64,000 bases of DNA. Source: Typhlomys cinereus (taxonomy: Eukaryota > Chordata > Mammalia > Rodentia > Platacanthomyidae). The stretch lies in contig JALPQD010000138.1 in NCBI GenBank assembly GCA_023101885.1, positions 2,534,542 through 2,598,541 on the forward strand. The letters are read 5' to 3'. A program made the position numbers and the translations under genes. Under the pieces are notes generated by a model, which worked only from the letters and a program-made list of their open reading frames with translations, was not told where the DNA came from and did not search any database. Position 1 is the stretch's first letter. The number at the start of each line of letters is the position of its first letter. Shown one piece after another: positions 52,946-64,000 of the stretch.

Positions 52946-53707
52946 ATGTAAAATAAGTTATAGTGTTTCTAGAAAATTCATTACTCTTTATTAAGAACAT
53001 TAAAATTGCATAATCCACTATATGTGAGGATTTTGCTTATGATAAATAATTTGAAAGGAAGACTTTTGTGTAAATATCTTCACTCAATAGGGTACAAAAA
53101 TAGAAAAGTGGAAAAAGTTACATGAGTCATGGTTAAGTTTACAGTAAGAGTACAAAAATGTTTCCTTCTAGTAATGGGGGAAAATGATTAAACTATCTTA
53201 ACAAGAGGTAGGAGTAGAAGACCATTAAAAAAAAAGAACCAGAGAACAATATGACCACAAAGTCCAGTGAGTGAAATATCAGGGTCTATTCTGTTCTCTT
53301 ATTTTATGATGTTCCATGCAGTTAAGTACTTGTGAGAGGCATTACTTTTCTAGTCAGAAATGAAGTAGGAAAATGAGTGATTTATTATCTATGCTAACTT
53401 TTTTATAACAGCAATAGTGCAGTTATTTCCATTTTTGTATTCTCTAAATTTATGATATGGCAGTACTGCATTATATATGATTTATGTATCCATTAGGAAG
53501 ACAATATAGGTAGAAATTGTCTAAGGATGTTAAATATGTTAAGAGAACTACAAGAAATATGAATTGCATATAAGAAACTAAATGTAAAAACAGAAATAAC
53601 TGATGAAAAACTCAATTTTTTTGAACTGTAATTTAGTATTTTGACAATCCGAGGAAAATATTTCACTATAAAGAAAAATCTCAATGCTACGTATTTCAAG
53701 AAACCTC

Positions 53708-53872
53708 AGGCGAGTGAGGTGGCTCAGTGGGCAAAGCACTTGCCTGAAGTCTTGGGCAAAAGTGGAAAGATCCAACTCCACTACGTTGGCCTCAGACCTC
53801 CGAATGTGCACCAGGACGTGGGCAGCAACACTTACGCATTGTATCACATTTACATGATGATTATGTAACATA
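53708..53872 (+). repeat. SINE fragment, tRNA-headed
   Basis: GAGTGAGGTGGCTCAGTGGG begins an ID/B4-like head; the following sequence is too diverged to place. Confidence 0.4.
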
Positions 53873-54384
53873 TATATTTAGACATACCTACAAACAAAAG
53901 TAGTTTTGGGGAACTCCATAAAGAAGGTGGACAATAAAAGCTATTCATTTAACAATAAAGGATTAATGTGTTTGTTCCAAGTTTGCTTTGGTGCTGTTTA
54001 CTATGAATATACTAATTCTATACTGTGTGAAGTACCAAGTAGCATCAATCTTGCCATGCAAATCAATCTCTGAAATTAAAATATAAATGTTCGCAAACAA
54101 TCAACTTTTGAAATCCTGATTTTCCAGCTTTACATGCTGCAAAATGTGGCATGCACTCAGAATAGTACTTCACCTGCATGCACTTCTCCTGGGCTGGTGA
54201 CACACAAGGATAGTCTCACTGCTGGTGGAGGTGGCCAGTAGCAGCAGCCGGGTGAGCCTCCCAGTCAGTCCTGGGTCACAGGCAGTTATGACCAATACTG
54301 TGCACTACACTTCAAGTTACCGTGTGCTAGGCTGTGTGTATTAGATGCATTTCCACTCACACTACTTTCTTCAAAATTTTTTCT

Positions 54385-54725
54385 GTGTAATTGGGGGTAC
54401 AACATGTGCATGTGAGTGTGGGCACTCCTGTGGGAGAGTATTCGTGCACATATCTACATGTGCATATGACGCTGACGTTAACGCTGTGTATCTTCCTCCA
54501 TCATGCTCCATGGAGTCAGGATTCTCAGCTGAACACAGCTCACCAAAATTGAAGCTAGCTCGCCATCCTGCCTGGGGATCCCTGTCTTTGCTTCCAGAGC
54601 ACCGGGATTACAAGCAGTTGGTGCATTTCCCCAGCTGCCCAGCTTTGACGTGGGTTCTGGGGAACCCTCCAGTCCTGGTGCTTGAGGGACAAGTGCCTAA
54701 TCTACTGAGCAGTGTCTCCAGCCCC
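54385..54725 (-). repeat. Old rodent SINE-like repeat (reverse)
   Basis: A run from GTGCATGTGAGTGTGGGCAC through CCTCCAGTCCTGGTGCTTGA to TCTACTGAGCAGTGTCTCCA matches the reversed layout of old tRNA-derived repeats. A 188-codon open frame (54345-54911) runs through it and is a by-product of the repeat, with no protein similarity that I recognise. Confidence 0.45.
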
Positions 54726-55458
54726 ACCCGTGCTATTTTCAACAGACAATGTGTTTATGAGGATGTAACCCTATCACGAGCCAAGGAGCAGCTGGCCATC
54801 AGGACGCCAGTGGAGATACAGCATCTCAGCCTTTCTCTCACTGGAAAGACTGTGGCTCAGTGGTCTACAGCGAAAGTTCTGAAAAGCAAGACTAGAGAGA
54901 AGGAAAACTGACAGGAATTCACTAGCTACAATAAATTAGCTATTTTCTCCCATGTAACTTGGCTTTTAAAATAAAACCATATAAACAATAAAATAAATTC
55001 TCATTAAGGTTTGATTTTCGTAATGCTGGGTAAGGAAAACAGAATAGAGGAAACAAAGGCAAATGGTTTTTAATATCCACAAACCTGAACTGAGTATTTG
55101 CAAGTCTATAAAAAAGTGATTAAAAATAATTCTCTACCTTTAAAAGAATTTAAACTACTCAACAAAAGAAGACAATGTAATTTAAAAAGAGCCAAAGGAC
55201 GAAAAGCAATTCACAAGAGAACTGGAAATAGTCATCAGTAATACTATAATTAAAATAATCAAAGAAATGCAAATTAAAATGGCAAAGAAACTAAACAATG
55301 GTGTCAATTAGAAAATAAAAAAAAAAGAACCCACAGATCTATCAAAAACTTAAAAGAAATTATTCCTCATGAAAATGAGCAGGTACTGTTTTTGTAGAAG
55401 GTAATTTAGCATCATACACCAAGAGACAATATGAAGGCACTCTTCCACATGCTAAATA

Positions 55459-55656
55459 TGGGACTGGAGAGGTGGTTCAAGAGTTAAGCCTCTGCCTTGC
55501 AGGCGAAGGTCCTGAGTTTGGATCCTAGACCCCACATATAGACGCTGGGTGGAAGCGGGGGCAGCCTGAGTACCAGGAAGGAGCCTGTGAATCCCCGGGC
55601 AGAGCAAACAAGGAGGTGGAGGCTATCCATGGTGGTTCCTGAATTCGCCCATGGTT

Positions 55657-55706
<50 letters not shown>

Positions 55707-55734
55707 ACACACACACATAACTGAATAAAAAAAA
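55459..55734 (+). repeat. Younger tRNA-headed SINE, copy 8
   Basis: This full-length copy in SIK2 intron 1 has a long CA stretch and an ACTGAATAAA tail. The target-site duplication ACATGCTAAATA is at 55447-55458 and 55735-55746. The body has a short internal deletion compared with the other copies. Confidence 0.88.
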
Positions 55735-58700
55735 ACATGCTAAATAAAAAATGCAGATCCTATGTATATGTGGTTATCAATTCATTGCATACATATAAAT
55801 ACACATATGAATGAAGAGGATGTGAATTTTGAAAGTAGAAGTAAGAATGTTTAGCTGCTTCTTCAGATTTTTCAACAATGGCTATAATAAACATGCATGA
55901 CTTCTATATCTGGAGAAAACTATATAAATACGGTTTACTTTTAAGAAGAACTTAGAATGATTTAACATTGCTTTCCACTTTGATCCATCTAAGACGCACT
56001 TCCTAATCTGTCTAAAGTTTTTGAGAAAATTCTTTGTCTTTCAACTGTCTAACAATGTTACAGTAGACACACAGGTTACTTCTCTTTGGTAGGAAAACAT
56101 TTTATGTGAATGTTGTGTATAAAGAAACATTACAAAAAAATTTATTTAAAAAACATCGAGGTAGGACATGGAAAGGCAGGTACCACACGGACCCTGCCAT
56201 CCACTTGATGCCAGGAAATGAAACTGCAATCAGCAGTTGCCATAAATCAAATGTCATCATGTGAATCTAAGGAGAGGCCAGTTTCAGTATTTCCAAATAA
56301 ATGTTTTCTTAACTGCTTGATGCTGAGACAAAATTCCCTAGAGTACTTGAAATCAGAACACATTAAACTGTGTTCAAGTTAAAAGTTTCTACAGAACATA
56401 AAAATCTGCACAACTCTTATTTTGTACATGTGTTTTCCTCTCCCAAAAGATAACTTTAAATAATATTTAGCAGAACAATTTGCTGATCATTATTTGTCTT
56501 AAGGCCAAGAAACTACAGAACAATTTTAATAAAGTGTGCTTTGTTAGAATTGGATATAAAATATATTTATATATTACATTATAGTTTTATTTACAAAATA
56601 CATATAAAATTAATATACATATATAGTGACAAATATAATTTCTATTTCAATATAATGAAAGATCATATAAAGGCTTAAAAATAAATGTTAGTGGTTACGC
56701 TATGGTTACAGGGCCTTCTACTGCACATAGTACTGTTGTTTCTCTACTGCTATTTCTTGAAATCAGAAGTATTTCTTGCAGTACAAGCCTAATACCAAAA
56801 CTTCTAAAAGAAGTTCTAAAATTTTAAAGCAAAACATGAAATCCAAATGCATAAACAATGCTCTGCCTTCAAGAAACATTGTAACCATGATGTACTGTGC
56901 CCTTTGCTTTGTCTACCTTCAATATAAAAATGCAATTATGAACCTGATTTTTGGAAAGTTTTTTAAAAAATTATACATTTTTAAGGTAGTAGTTTGAAAA
57001 TTAGGCCTGAACACAAAAGTCCCCAAGTACACAGAGAAGTTTTGCAATTTTCAGAGGGTGCTTGACATTAGTCCTACATTCCAGGTTCTCTCAAGAGGGG
57101 TAAGTAGCCTGATATCTACATGCTGTCTTAACAAGGAGATGTTCCTACAAGACTCCGTGGACACGTGCTTTACACAGGCAATGCTAGAAGGGACAGTATT
57201 GAGGGAAACTCAGTTTCTGCCACAGAAAGGATTTGAAAATGATGATGGTTTCCTTTAGGTTGGGAAATTATATGCAACTTGTTTCAGTTAACTTTTCTTT
57301 AAAATGTTTCAGTAATAAACATGGCAGATTTGACAATAAAAATACATTAACGAAGATATAGTTATGTACCCAGACAGATTCCCCCAATTATTTACCTTAA
57401 GTGAAAGATAGAAATAGTATAATGTTCAATTAAAAGGGAATTGTTAAGTAAAGCAGTCTTATCCACAAAGTAGAATACTATGCAACTAGTAAGAATGTTT
57501 CTTATTGAGTTATGTATAATAAACGCTTGAGCACAAACGTGTACCCTGTAATCTCACCTACAGAAAAAATGCATAAAAGACTAAAGGGAACTGTGACATG
57601 TCAAGTCATTTATTCTCATGAGTGGAGGAATTATATGGCTATTCTTCTGGTACTATATTCTTATTTATTCTTTACATTTCTTATAATAAACTTTTTAAAA
57701 TAGAAAACAAAACATTTAAGGACACAAGTAGTTGTCGTGGAATTTTACTTAGGGACAAAAAAAAAAAGCAAACAACACTAAGTATACAGCTAACTAGAAA
57801 GGAAGTTACTTCCTAATATAGTGTTAATAAAATAAAATGCTACAAGAGGGCAGTCACAGAATAGGAAACTAGAAACCACTACTGCCCAAAATAGTTTAAT
57901 AGCTTAGATGGTATTACCCTTTTCCCATTATGTTAATTTTATGAAATTACCTTCTGTAATTCATAAACTGAAAACAAGTACTACAAAGGTTTTATTAAGT
58001 ATTATATTAAGAAGCTGGATTCTACAATCCCCTTCCTTCCCTTTTGTGTGCAAAATTTACAGAGATCTAACACATGAATACCGCTTCAGATGACGTAATT
58101 ATATTTCTTAGTGCTAAGCTATTTGATAGATTAGACAGACATGAAGGTCTCTTTTGTCTAATTTTTTTCCTAAAAGGGAAAGAACCTTGAATCTCCCAAG
58201 CCCTACATAAAATATATCATTTTTTAATAGGTGATACAGAACAGATGATGGAAAAGAGCCAATTAAAAATTAAAGGGTTCTATTGTGCATAGCACAGACG
58301 TACAAACTAAGCCCTAAAATTTGCTCAGGATCAAAGTGGGGACGGGATGAGCACATCTCCAAATTTTAAAACATACAGATTTACACTGAAGTTAAATACA
58401 ATATGGAAAGAAACGTCCACAAGTGGCAAGTATAAAGAATATTTTGCTGGTAATTTCCTTTATACTAACTGTTCTGTCATCACTGCAGTGTGTTCAGCAA
58501 AGAATCCAAAATAATGTAAAGGAACGCATTCAACTTTTTAATGTTTGTAAGGTAGCTCTATTTATCAAAGACAATATATTTATCCAATGAATTAAGAACT
58601 GCTGGTAAGAAGAAAAAAACTCACTTAAAAACATGGTATTCATGCTCTTGCTAAATATTGTTTTCATGGGAATTACATAGAAAAACTCACAGGGCAACTA

Positions 58701-60752
58701 TGCAATGTGTAAGGTACAAAAATCCCCCTACCCGAGACAACTGCCAGCCCATTTCCCTTGCCTTCCCCTCCTTAGGGTCTTCAATCACATAAAATTACTA
58801 GGAATGGTCACACTTGCTCACTCTAAAATCACACTATTTCCTTTTACATGCTAATGATTTCTTTAGAAAAGCACTGGGAGAAAAAAATGCATAGCCTAAA
58901 AAACTTTAACGTTTAACAGAAAATCAGTTTACACACATGTAACACACAACTTAGGAATGAGGGATCTCTTTGGTCTGACCCGTGCCTTCCCCAAGGAGAT
59001 ATGAGCTCTCTAACCCGGCACAGGACAGTCTGACTCCGCACTGCCCCCTAACTCGCGCACCAAGAAATACCAGTGTGAAAGGGACACCATTTGAATTGTC
59101 AACCTCAAGACAAAGTGTCAGTTACCATCAGTTCCACTTACGTTCCTCTCAGATACCAAGTTAAATTTGACCAGACGAACAACAGCTGACCGCTAACCGC
59201 TTGCTAATAAGAAAAAATATCACGAACTGATGGGTGGGTATACAACCACATTAACAACATAACCCAAAAGTTCACGGAATCTCTCTGTAATGTGCCATTT
59301 TCCACTTACAGAACAAGGACTCAAAAATATACCCTCGTTTCCTTTATACGTAACATAAGAGAAAAAAATGGCATGACATCTAGCATAATTCTTGAATAAG
59401 AACAAAACTTCATTTTAAAAATGCCGGGATCAGATTAAGCTATGTAAAAATTTGGTAATGTCAACATAGTCAAATTATCATTACAAGCAATCTATATTAC
59501 TAGCACTGGTAAATCTGTGAGAGAAAGGTTTGTGACCTTGGTTTTAATGCCCCTAATCAGTCGGATTAAGTTTGCTTTGGGGATGAGCAGTGGAGAAAAA
59601 AAAGACAAATGACACGTCCCCCTCTTTTTTGGAAATGGACACGAAGCAAAACTTCCAAATACAACTACTTAAGAACATCAAGTTTTCAAATGCTCTTCGC
59701 CTTACATGAGTCATTCTGGGAAAAAAAGCCCTACTTTATCTTACATTCAAAGACTAGTGCATTCATATTAATAACGGGGGAAAAACAGAATAGAATTAAA
59801 AACTGGGAGAGAAATTGAAAAAGGGTAAAATCTCCGGTGTAATCACAAGGCAGGATTGAGTACGTCAAAACCACTAGGTTTTATTCTAAAGAATGGTTCT
59901 GCTTCGATCGTTTCTCCAAGGTATTTAATTTGCACGTCTTAAAATAGAGACCCCGAGGAGAGCAGCTTGAGGAAGCTTGTGGAAAGGAAGGGGGGCGGGT
60001 TAGGTAAGAAGAGAGACTTGTAGGAAAAATGTGCGCGGTACATCCGAATGTACCGTGGAGGGGGTTGGGGGGATGCTGGAGCCTCCACCAGAAAGGCTCA
60101 GGAGACCGGCAATCAGACGTGGCTTCAGGAAAGCGCATTCAGAGCCAGCATGCACACCTGGGGGTGCAGGGACAACCCCGAGAACAGCGAGACCAAACCC
60201 GTCTACGGCGCAAAGCTTGAGATGACCATTCCCACCGGTTCTATTGTCTGGAGTATTAGAAATAGCCCAGGCGAGGGATCAAGCTCAGCCAGGCGCCCGA
60301 AGGCGAGAGATGGACAGTGGCCGCCCCGCAGCCCGGTGCAAAGCGCCCCTTCCTCGCGGGGCGGCGAGGCAACCGCTGCGGGTGGCGGCGCCCCGCGCCC
60401 CGGGCCGGCGACGTCTCTCCCCGCGCAGCCACGGAGCACCGAGACTTCCCCTCCCACCCCCACCCCCAGTCGAAAGCGGGGAAGACGCGGAACTTGGGCT
60501 CCAGAGTGGAGGCCACAAGCCCGGTCCCCGCGCGGGTGGGAGGCTCTGGGTGGAACGCCGGGGTCCGCCGAGGCCCCGGCCGGGGCGGACGGCGCTTGGC
60601 TCGGGCGCGCCCCGACCCCCCTGCCAAGCCCGCGGTGCCCGCCGTCCCAGGCCCGCTGCGCCCCGGCGGCGCGGTGCGGCGCGGCCTCGGGTCGTCCCGG
60701 GTCGCACCGCTCCCGGGTCAACGAACGCTCCCGCCGAGCCCCCGGGCCGCAC

Positions 60753-60887
60753 CTCCGTCTTGGTGATCCGGTGCCGCCCCAGCTTCACCACGGCGAAGTT
60801 GCCCTTGCCCAGCGTGCCCTCGATGTCGTAGAACCCCACCCGGACCGGCCCGCGCGGCAAGTGCCTCGGGCCATCCGCCATGACCAT
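60753..60887 (-). CDS. SIK2: SIK2 coding exon 1 (residues 1-45)
   Basis: This is the first coding exon of salt-inducible kinase 2, an AMPK-related serine/threonine kinase that LKB1 activates and that phosphorylates CRTC co-activators and class IIa HDACs in the cytoplasm. The 45 codons start [10 protein letters not shown] and contain the glycine-rich ATP loop LGKGNFAVV (residues 26-34). The start is the ATG read from 60887. A second in-frame ATG at 60881 (Met3) is also possible. The exon ends ...ITKTE at a GT donor (GAG|GTGCGG), in phase 0, and continues in exon 2 with VAIK. Residue 11 is Pro, where I recall Gln in human and mouse SIK2. The reading frame stays open into intron 1 for about another 155 codons, but that GC-rich extension has no kinase similarity. 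Identification rests on recognising the protein and on the in-frame join to exons 2-4. Confidence 0.97.
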
Positions 60888-61060
60888 GCTGGGCCCCGAT
60901 GCTAGACACGACGACCGGAGCGCGAGCGAGCCGGGGGACGCGGCGAGCGGGCGGGCCGGCGGGAAAGCTGCCGGCGCGGCTGGGCTGGGGCGACGGCCGC
61001 TGTGCTCGCTCCTGCGCTCCTTCCCTCCCGCTCCCGCAGGGCCCTGCCAGGCGCGCGCCG
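60888..61060 (-). other. SIK2: SIK2 5' untranslated region (approximate)
   Basis: This is GC-rich sequence directly upstream of the SIK2 start codon. No splice acceptor is needed here, because the start codon lies in the CpG-island exon. I place the outer limit by inference from the CCAAT and CRE-like motifs further upstream. The true transcription start cannot be read from sequence alone. Confidence 0.45.
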
Positions 61061-61064
61061 CCGC

Positions 61065-61082
61065 TGACGTGCGCCGACGTCA
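61065..61082. promoter_or_regulatory. Pair of CRE-like motifs
   Basis: TGACGT at 61065-61070 and CGACGTCA at 61075-61082 lie within 18 bp of each other; the second is one base from the full cAMP-response element TGACGTCA. A further symmetric CGACGTCG sits at 61151-61158. CREB/ATF proteins bind such cores, and their CpG may be methylated. SIK kinases restrain CREB through CRTC, so this could be a feedback input; that is inference. Confidence 0.5.
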
Positions 61083-61099
61083 GGGGGCCGGAGCAGGGG

Positions 61100-61191
61100 G
61101 CGGGGGCGGGGCCGGGCCTCGATTGGTCACCATGGCGACCAGAGCGGCGCCGACGTCGGCGGCCCGGGGCGGGGCGGCGCGCTCCTTCCGG
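61100..61191 (-). promoter_or_regulatory. Proximal promoter motif cluster (GC boxes, CCAAT, X-box-like, ETS)
   Basis: Within about 90 bp upstream of the presumed start are GC boxes (61100-61113 and 61165-61177), an inverted CCAAT box (ATTGG at 61122-61126, which reads CCAAT in the SIK2 direction), an X-box-like near-palindrome GTCACCATGGCGAC (61126-61139) and an ETS/GABP-type site CTTCCGG (61185-61191). These are typical of TATA-less CpG-island promoters. Motifs are seen directly; factor binding is inferred. Confidence 0.6.
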
Positions 61192-61449
61192 TCGGGACGC
61201 GCTCGCCAATCTCCCTCCGCCTTGCCGCGGCCTTGGGGGGGGGGTGCGGGATCGCCGTCCGGTCCGCCCCGGGCGCTGGTGCCTTGCAGCCGAAAGGGCA
61301 AGAGCGAGCCCTGGCGGGCCGCGCGAAGGCTGCACTGCGCGCGGAGGCTGCGCGGCGCGCGCCACCCGCCCGGCTCCCGCCCACCTGCCGGCCTTCCCGC
61401 CAAAACCTCGCCCCTCTAGAGCAGAGTGCGCCCTAAATTGGGAACCGGC

Positions 61450-64000
61450 CGAGAACAGCGATGGTGAGCAACGCGTTGCTCACATCCTCCTTTCTTTGTG
61501 TTTCGCTCTTCTCGCTGCTATAAAAATCCCTCTCCACTTGTTGATGGCTTGTGACATCAACCATTCACTTCATGCAGAGTATCAGCGCCGAAGAGATAGA
61601 GATGACTTTACCCAGGGATTCGGAACTTCCCCTGGAGCCTCTGAAATGTAGGCGCGTTTTTTATTTGATCTTGTCCCTGAGGACAGGTATGGTATTTCCC
61701 CATGACTGTTGGTGACCTTGTAAAGGTTTAAAGAAATATATCTCAAATCCAATTTATTTTCAGATGATGCAGCAGCCTGCAAGGAATGAAGGAATTGCCA
61801 AGGCACACAGGTAACGCTAGTGTTTTAATTATAAACGACCCCCCATTGTAACATGTGGTGACCCGAGGAACAGTAACATTCTAACACACACACACGTACA
61901 CATGACATCATTCTGGTCACTTTCCCCATTACCTTTTCTCCTCCTCCCCTTTCCAGCCTCCCCTTCCCTATAAGTCTGCCTCCCATATTCATGTCTTCAT
62001 GTTTTGTTTTGTGTCCCACTGAGTGTATCTTGAGTCTTTTGTGTGTTTCTGGGCTTGCTTGGTGCTATCTCTTGGAGGGTTTCTCCCCTGTTCATAGCTG
62101 GGCCACTGTAGACACAGTGGCAATAACCGTTTCTATTGGATTCATAATGGCCACAGTCACATCATTCTTAGATGACATTTCTCAGGCTTTGTATCTTCTG
62201 ACATCTGCAAAGGTCCCTGTAAAAGGCAGCAGAAGTACCACACTGAGGACTGAGTTCTTAACGTCCGCTGATCCTCGGCGTCTTGTCCACGTATTCATCT
62301 GTCACTGCAAGGACAGGCTTCTGGAAGAAGTGAAAATGGAATGCCTAACTATACGCATGGAGAAATTATGCAATCACCACTTTACAGCTGTTACAGTAAT
62401 AACAGATTCAGTCAAGAATGATCAATAGATGTGAAAAAATCATTGGTTGAAATTTTGTCGAGGCATAAAATATCTCCATGATCTCAAGATAGTTTGGGAT
62501 TTTTTTTTATTTCTTGCAAAAGGTTAACCAAACTAGTATTCTGGTGGAGATCTGACAGGCATCATCTTAAACAAAATGATCATTTACCAATTTTGCAATG
62601 AAATGACAAAGGACTCTCTGATATGAGGCTCAGAGGACACTTCTCTTAGATAATGTCTCTATACAAATGCATCTTCTGAACTGACCACAAAGAAACAATC
62701 AGAAAATGTGCAAATTTGAAGAAACCCACCCTCAAACTGACCTGAATATTTAAGGAAAAAAAAGTCATTGTCATGAAAGAAATGCTGAGAAACAATTCTA
62801 GATAAGAAATTAAAGGATATACAACTAGATGTAACTAACATGTGATCTTAGGAAAGCATGCTATAAAAGAATGCTTTCAGGGCAATTGCTGAATTTGAAT
62901 ATGGATTGTATATTAAGTGAGAGTATTATTTCAGTTTCTTGAATCTTATACTGTATTAAAAAGAAAGTACTCTTATTAAGAAATATATACAGAAGTATTC
63001 AGTATGAAAGTGTGACATAAGCAACTTAATGCCAATGATTTAGCCAAGAGAATGGTGGCAGTGTGAATCCAGGTAAAGGGTAGTTCACTGTACTGATCTT
63101 ACAGATTTTCTATACTTTTTAATTTTTAATGCAAATATGTTTTCTGTGCACTTTTTAATGTGAGATGAACAGTATTTTGTGATGCATGCCATTTGCAAAA
63201 GCTAGAAGAGGAATAGAAGATTATAAGTCTGATCAGATTTCTATAGATGTGAGTGAAACTTGAAGGTGCCCCTCGCCAGACTAGGAGCCCATATAGGTAC
63301 CTCAATTCAAAAATAATTCTCAGCTGAAAGTATTCTAATTGTTTTGGGGTGGGTTCCTCTAGGAACTGATGAAAACTCAGCTACTCAAGAACTGAAAGGT
63401 GCATATAGACTCATTAAAATCAACAGCCTTTTTTTAAAAAAAAATGAAATACACCCTTTAAACAGAAATTGTCTCATTTTTACCTAATTTGAATTAGATA
63501 ATCAGGCCAACAACCTGCTAGCACAGTCTGGGAATAAGATCTGATTCAAGGCCAGAAAAAGGAGAATGGAAAGGAAGAGAGTACCAAACATCTTTTAAGG
63601 AAACCAGAGTTAAGGAAACCAGTGTCAGTGTGCTGGGTGCCTACAGGTTAGAGAAACGGAGGCCATAAATAGGAGGGATTATGCCCATGTGGAAATGCAG
63701 TGGTCGGGTTCCTCAAAACTACTAGTAGATTGTAAGCGTAATCTGAAGAACTGCATGTACACTGATTTATATTTCTGGAAAGGTCTGTTCCTTCCTTCCT
63801 ATTTCAATACTTATGTCCCTTAGATGCATTTAATTCCATTAAGTGATAGCTAGATGCATTTTAGCAGTTGTTGAATTTATCCAACTCTTACTTTTTTCTC
63901 CTTTTCCTTTTTCCTTTTTCCTGCTCTCCTCCTTTTGCTTTGCATACACCCATCTGCAAAGAGGGGGAAAAAGATGAAAGATAAAGAAAAGGAAAAGAGC
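61450..64000. other. Upstream flank of SIK2, no gene seen
   Basis: The sequence turns AT-rich at once outside the CpG island. A pyrimidine-rich stretch at about 61900-62120 recalls rodent interspersed repeats. A 145-codon open frame on the plus strand (61991-62428) runs out of it and shows no domain that I recognise; it has Cys-rich, hydrophobic N-terminal text typical of translated T/C-rich repeats. The far right end (63890-64000) switches from a pyrimidine-rich to a purine-rich tract. Confidence 0.6.
61464..61483. promoter_or_regulatory. Perfect 20-bp palindrome upstream of the CpG island
   Basis: The arm GTGAGCAACG is followed at once by its exact reverse complement. Two inverted copies of GTTGC are set back to back around a central CGCG. 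It lies at the outer edge of the promoter. No function is known to me. Confidence 0.6.

Larger units (their letters stand above)
60250..61450. promoter_or_regulatory. SIK2: CpG island over SIK2 promoter and exon 1
   Basis: About 1.2 kb is strongly GC-rich and full of CpG, in sharp contrast to the AT-rich flanks on both sides. It spans the beginning of intron 1, exon 1, the 5' UTR and the proximal promoter. Such islands mark housekeeping-type promoters that usually lack a TATA box and start at several sites; I see no TATA box upstream of the start codon. Many long ORFs appear in all frames here only because stop codons are rare in GC-rich DNA. Confidence 0.9.

Noticed and set aside
54345..54911. 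A 188-codon open frame in intron 1
   Set aside because: It overlaps a reversed old SINE-like repeat, and the text is explained by translated repeat sequence.
60285..60752. Open frame continuing from SIK2 exon 1 into intron 1
   Set aside because: The kinase text stops exactly at a GT donor and resumes in exon 2; the extension is low-complexity.
60048..60905. A 285-codon open frame on the plus strand, and several of 120-250 codons in other frames, across the SIK2 CpG island
   Set aside because: All six frames are open at once because GC-rich DNA has few stop codons. The text is Pro/Arg/Gly/Ala-rich with no domain, and the frame runs antisense over SIK2 exon 1.
61991..62428. A 145-codon open frame upstream of SIK2
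   Set aside because: No recognisable domain, and the 5' part comes from a T/C-rich repeat-like region. It is kept only as part of the flank description.

Overview
This window is mammalian nuclear DNA, most probably from a mouse-related rodent. Coding sequence is sparse and split by GT-AG introns. The rest is crowded with rodent-type SINEs (B1-, ID- and B4/RSINE-like), long CA/GT and AG microsatellites and old MIR, L2, L1 and MaLR fragments. It also holds many copies of a tRNA-headed SINE that is not one of the standard mouse or rat families. That SINE has a tRNA-like 5' part, a unique body, a CA stretch and an AATAAA-rich tail, a layout like the B2/Dip class, so a jerboa or jumping-mouse relative (Dipodoidea) is my best guess. 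The species is inference only.

The one real gene is SIK2 (salt-inducible kinase 2) on the minus strand. Exon 1 (60753-60887) lies in a CpG island (about 60250-61450). Exon 2 is at 48389-48505, exon 3 at 46995-47058 and exon 4 at 2495-2656. All four were read directly, and their junctions join in frame to give residues 1-159 of the kinase domain, ending just before the DFG motif. The remaining exons lie beyond the left edge. Introns 1, 2 and 3 are 12,247, 1,330 and 44,338 bp.

Region by region: 1-2494 is part of intron 4; 2657-46994 is intron 3, which carries nearly all the repeats; 47059-48388 is intron 2 with a 25-bp minisatellite; 48506-60752 is intron 1. About 60890-61450 is the promoter and 5' UTR, with GC boxes, an inverted CCAAT box, an X-box-like palindrome, an ETS site and CRE-like motifs. 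From 61450 to 64000 is upstream flank with no gene that I recognise.

I found no new multi-gene system. The points most worth a second look are the lineage-specific SINE family with clear target-site duplications, a closely spaced inverted pair of its copies inside SIK2 intron 3, a perfect 20-bp palindrome and clustered CRE-like sites in the SIK2 promoter, a U2 snRNA fragment, several local tandem duplications, and an unexplained exon-like segment at 38013-38131.
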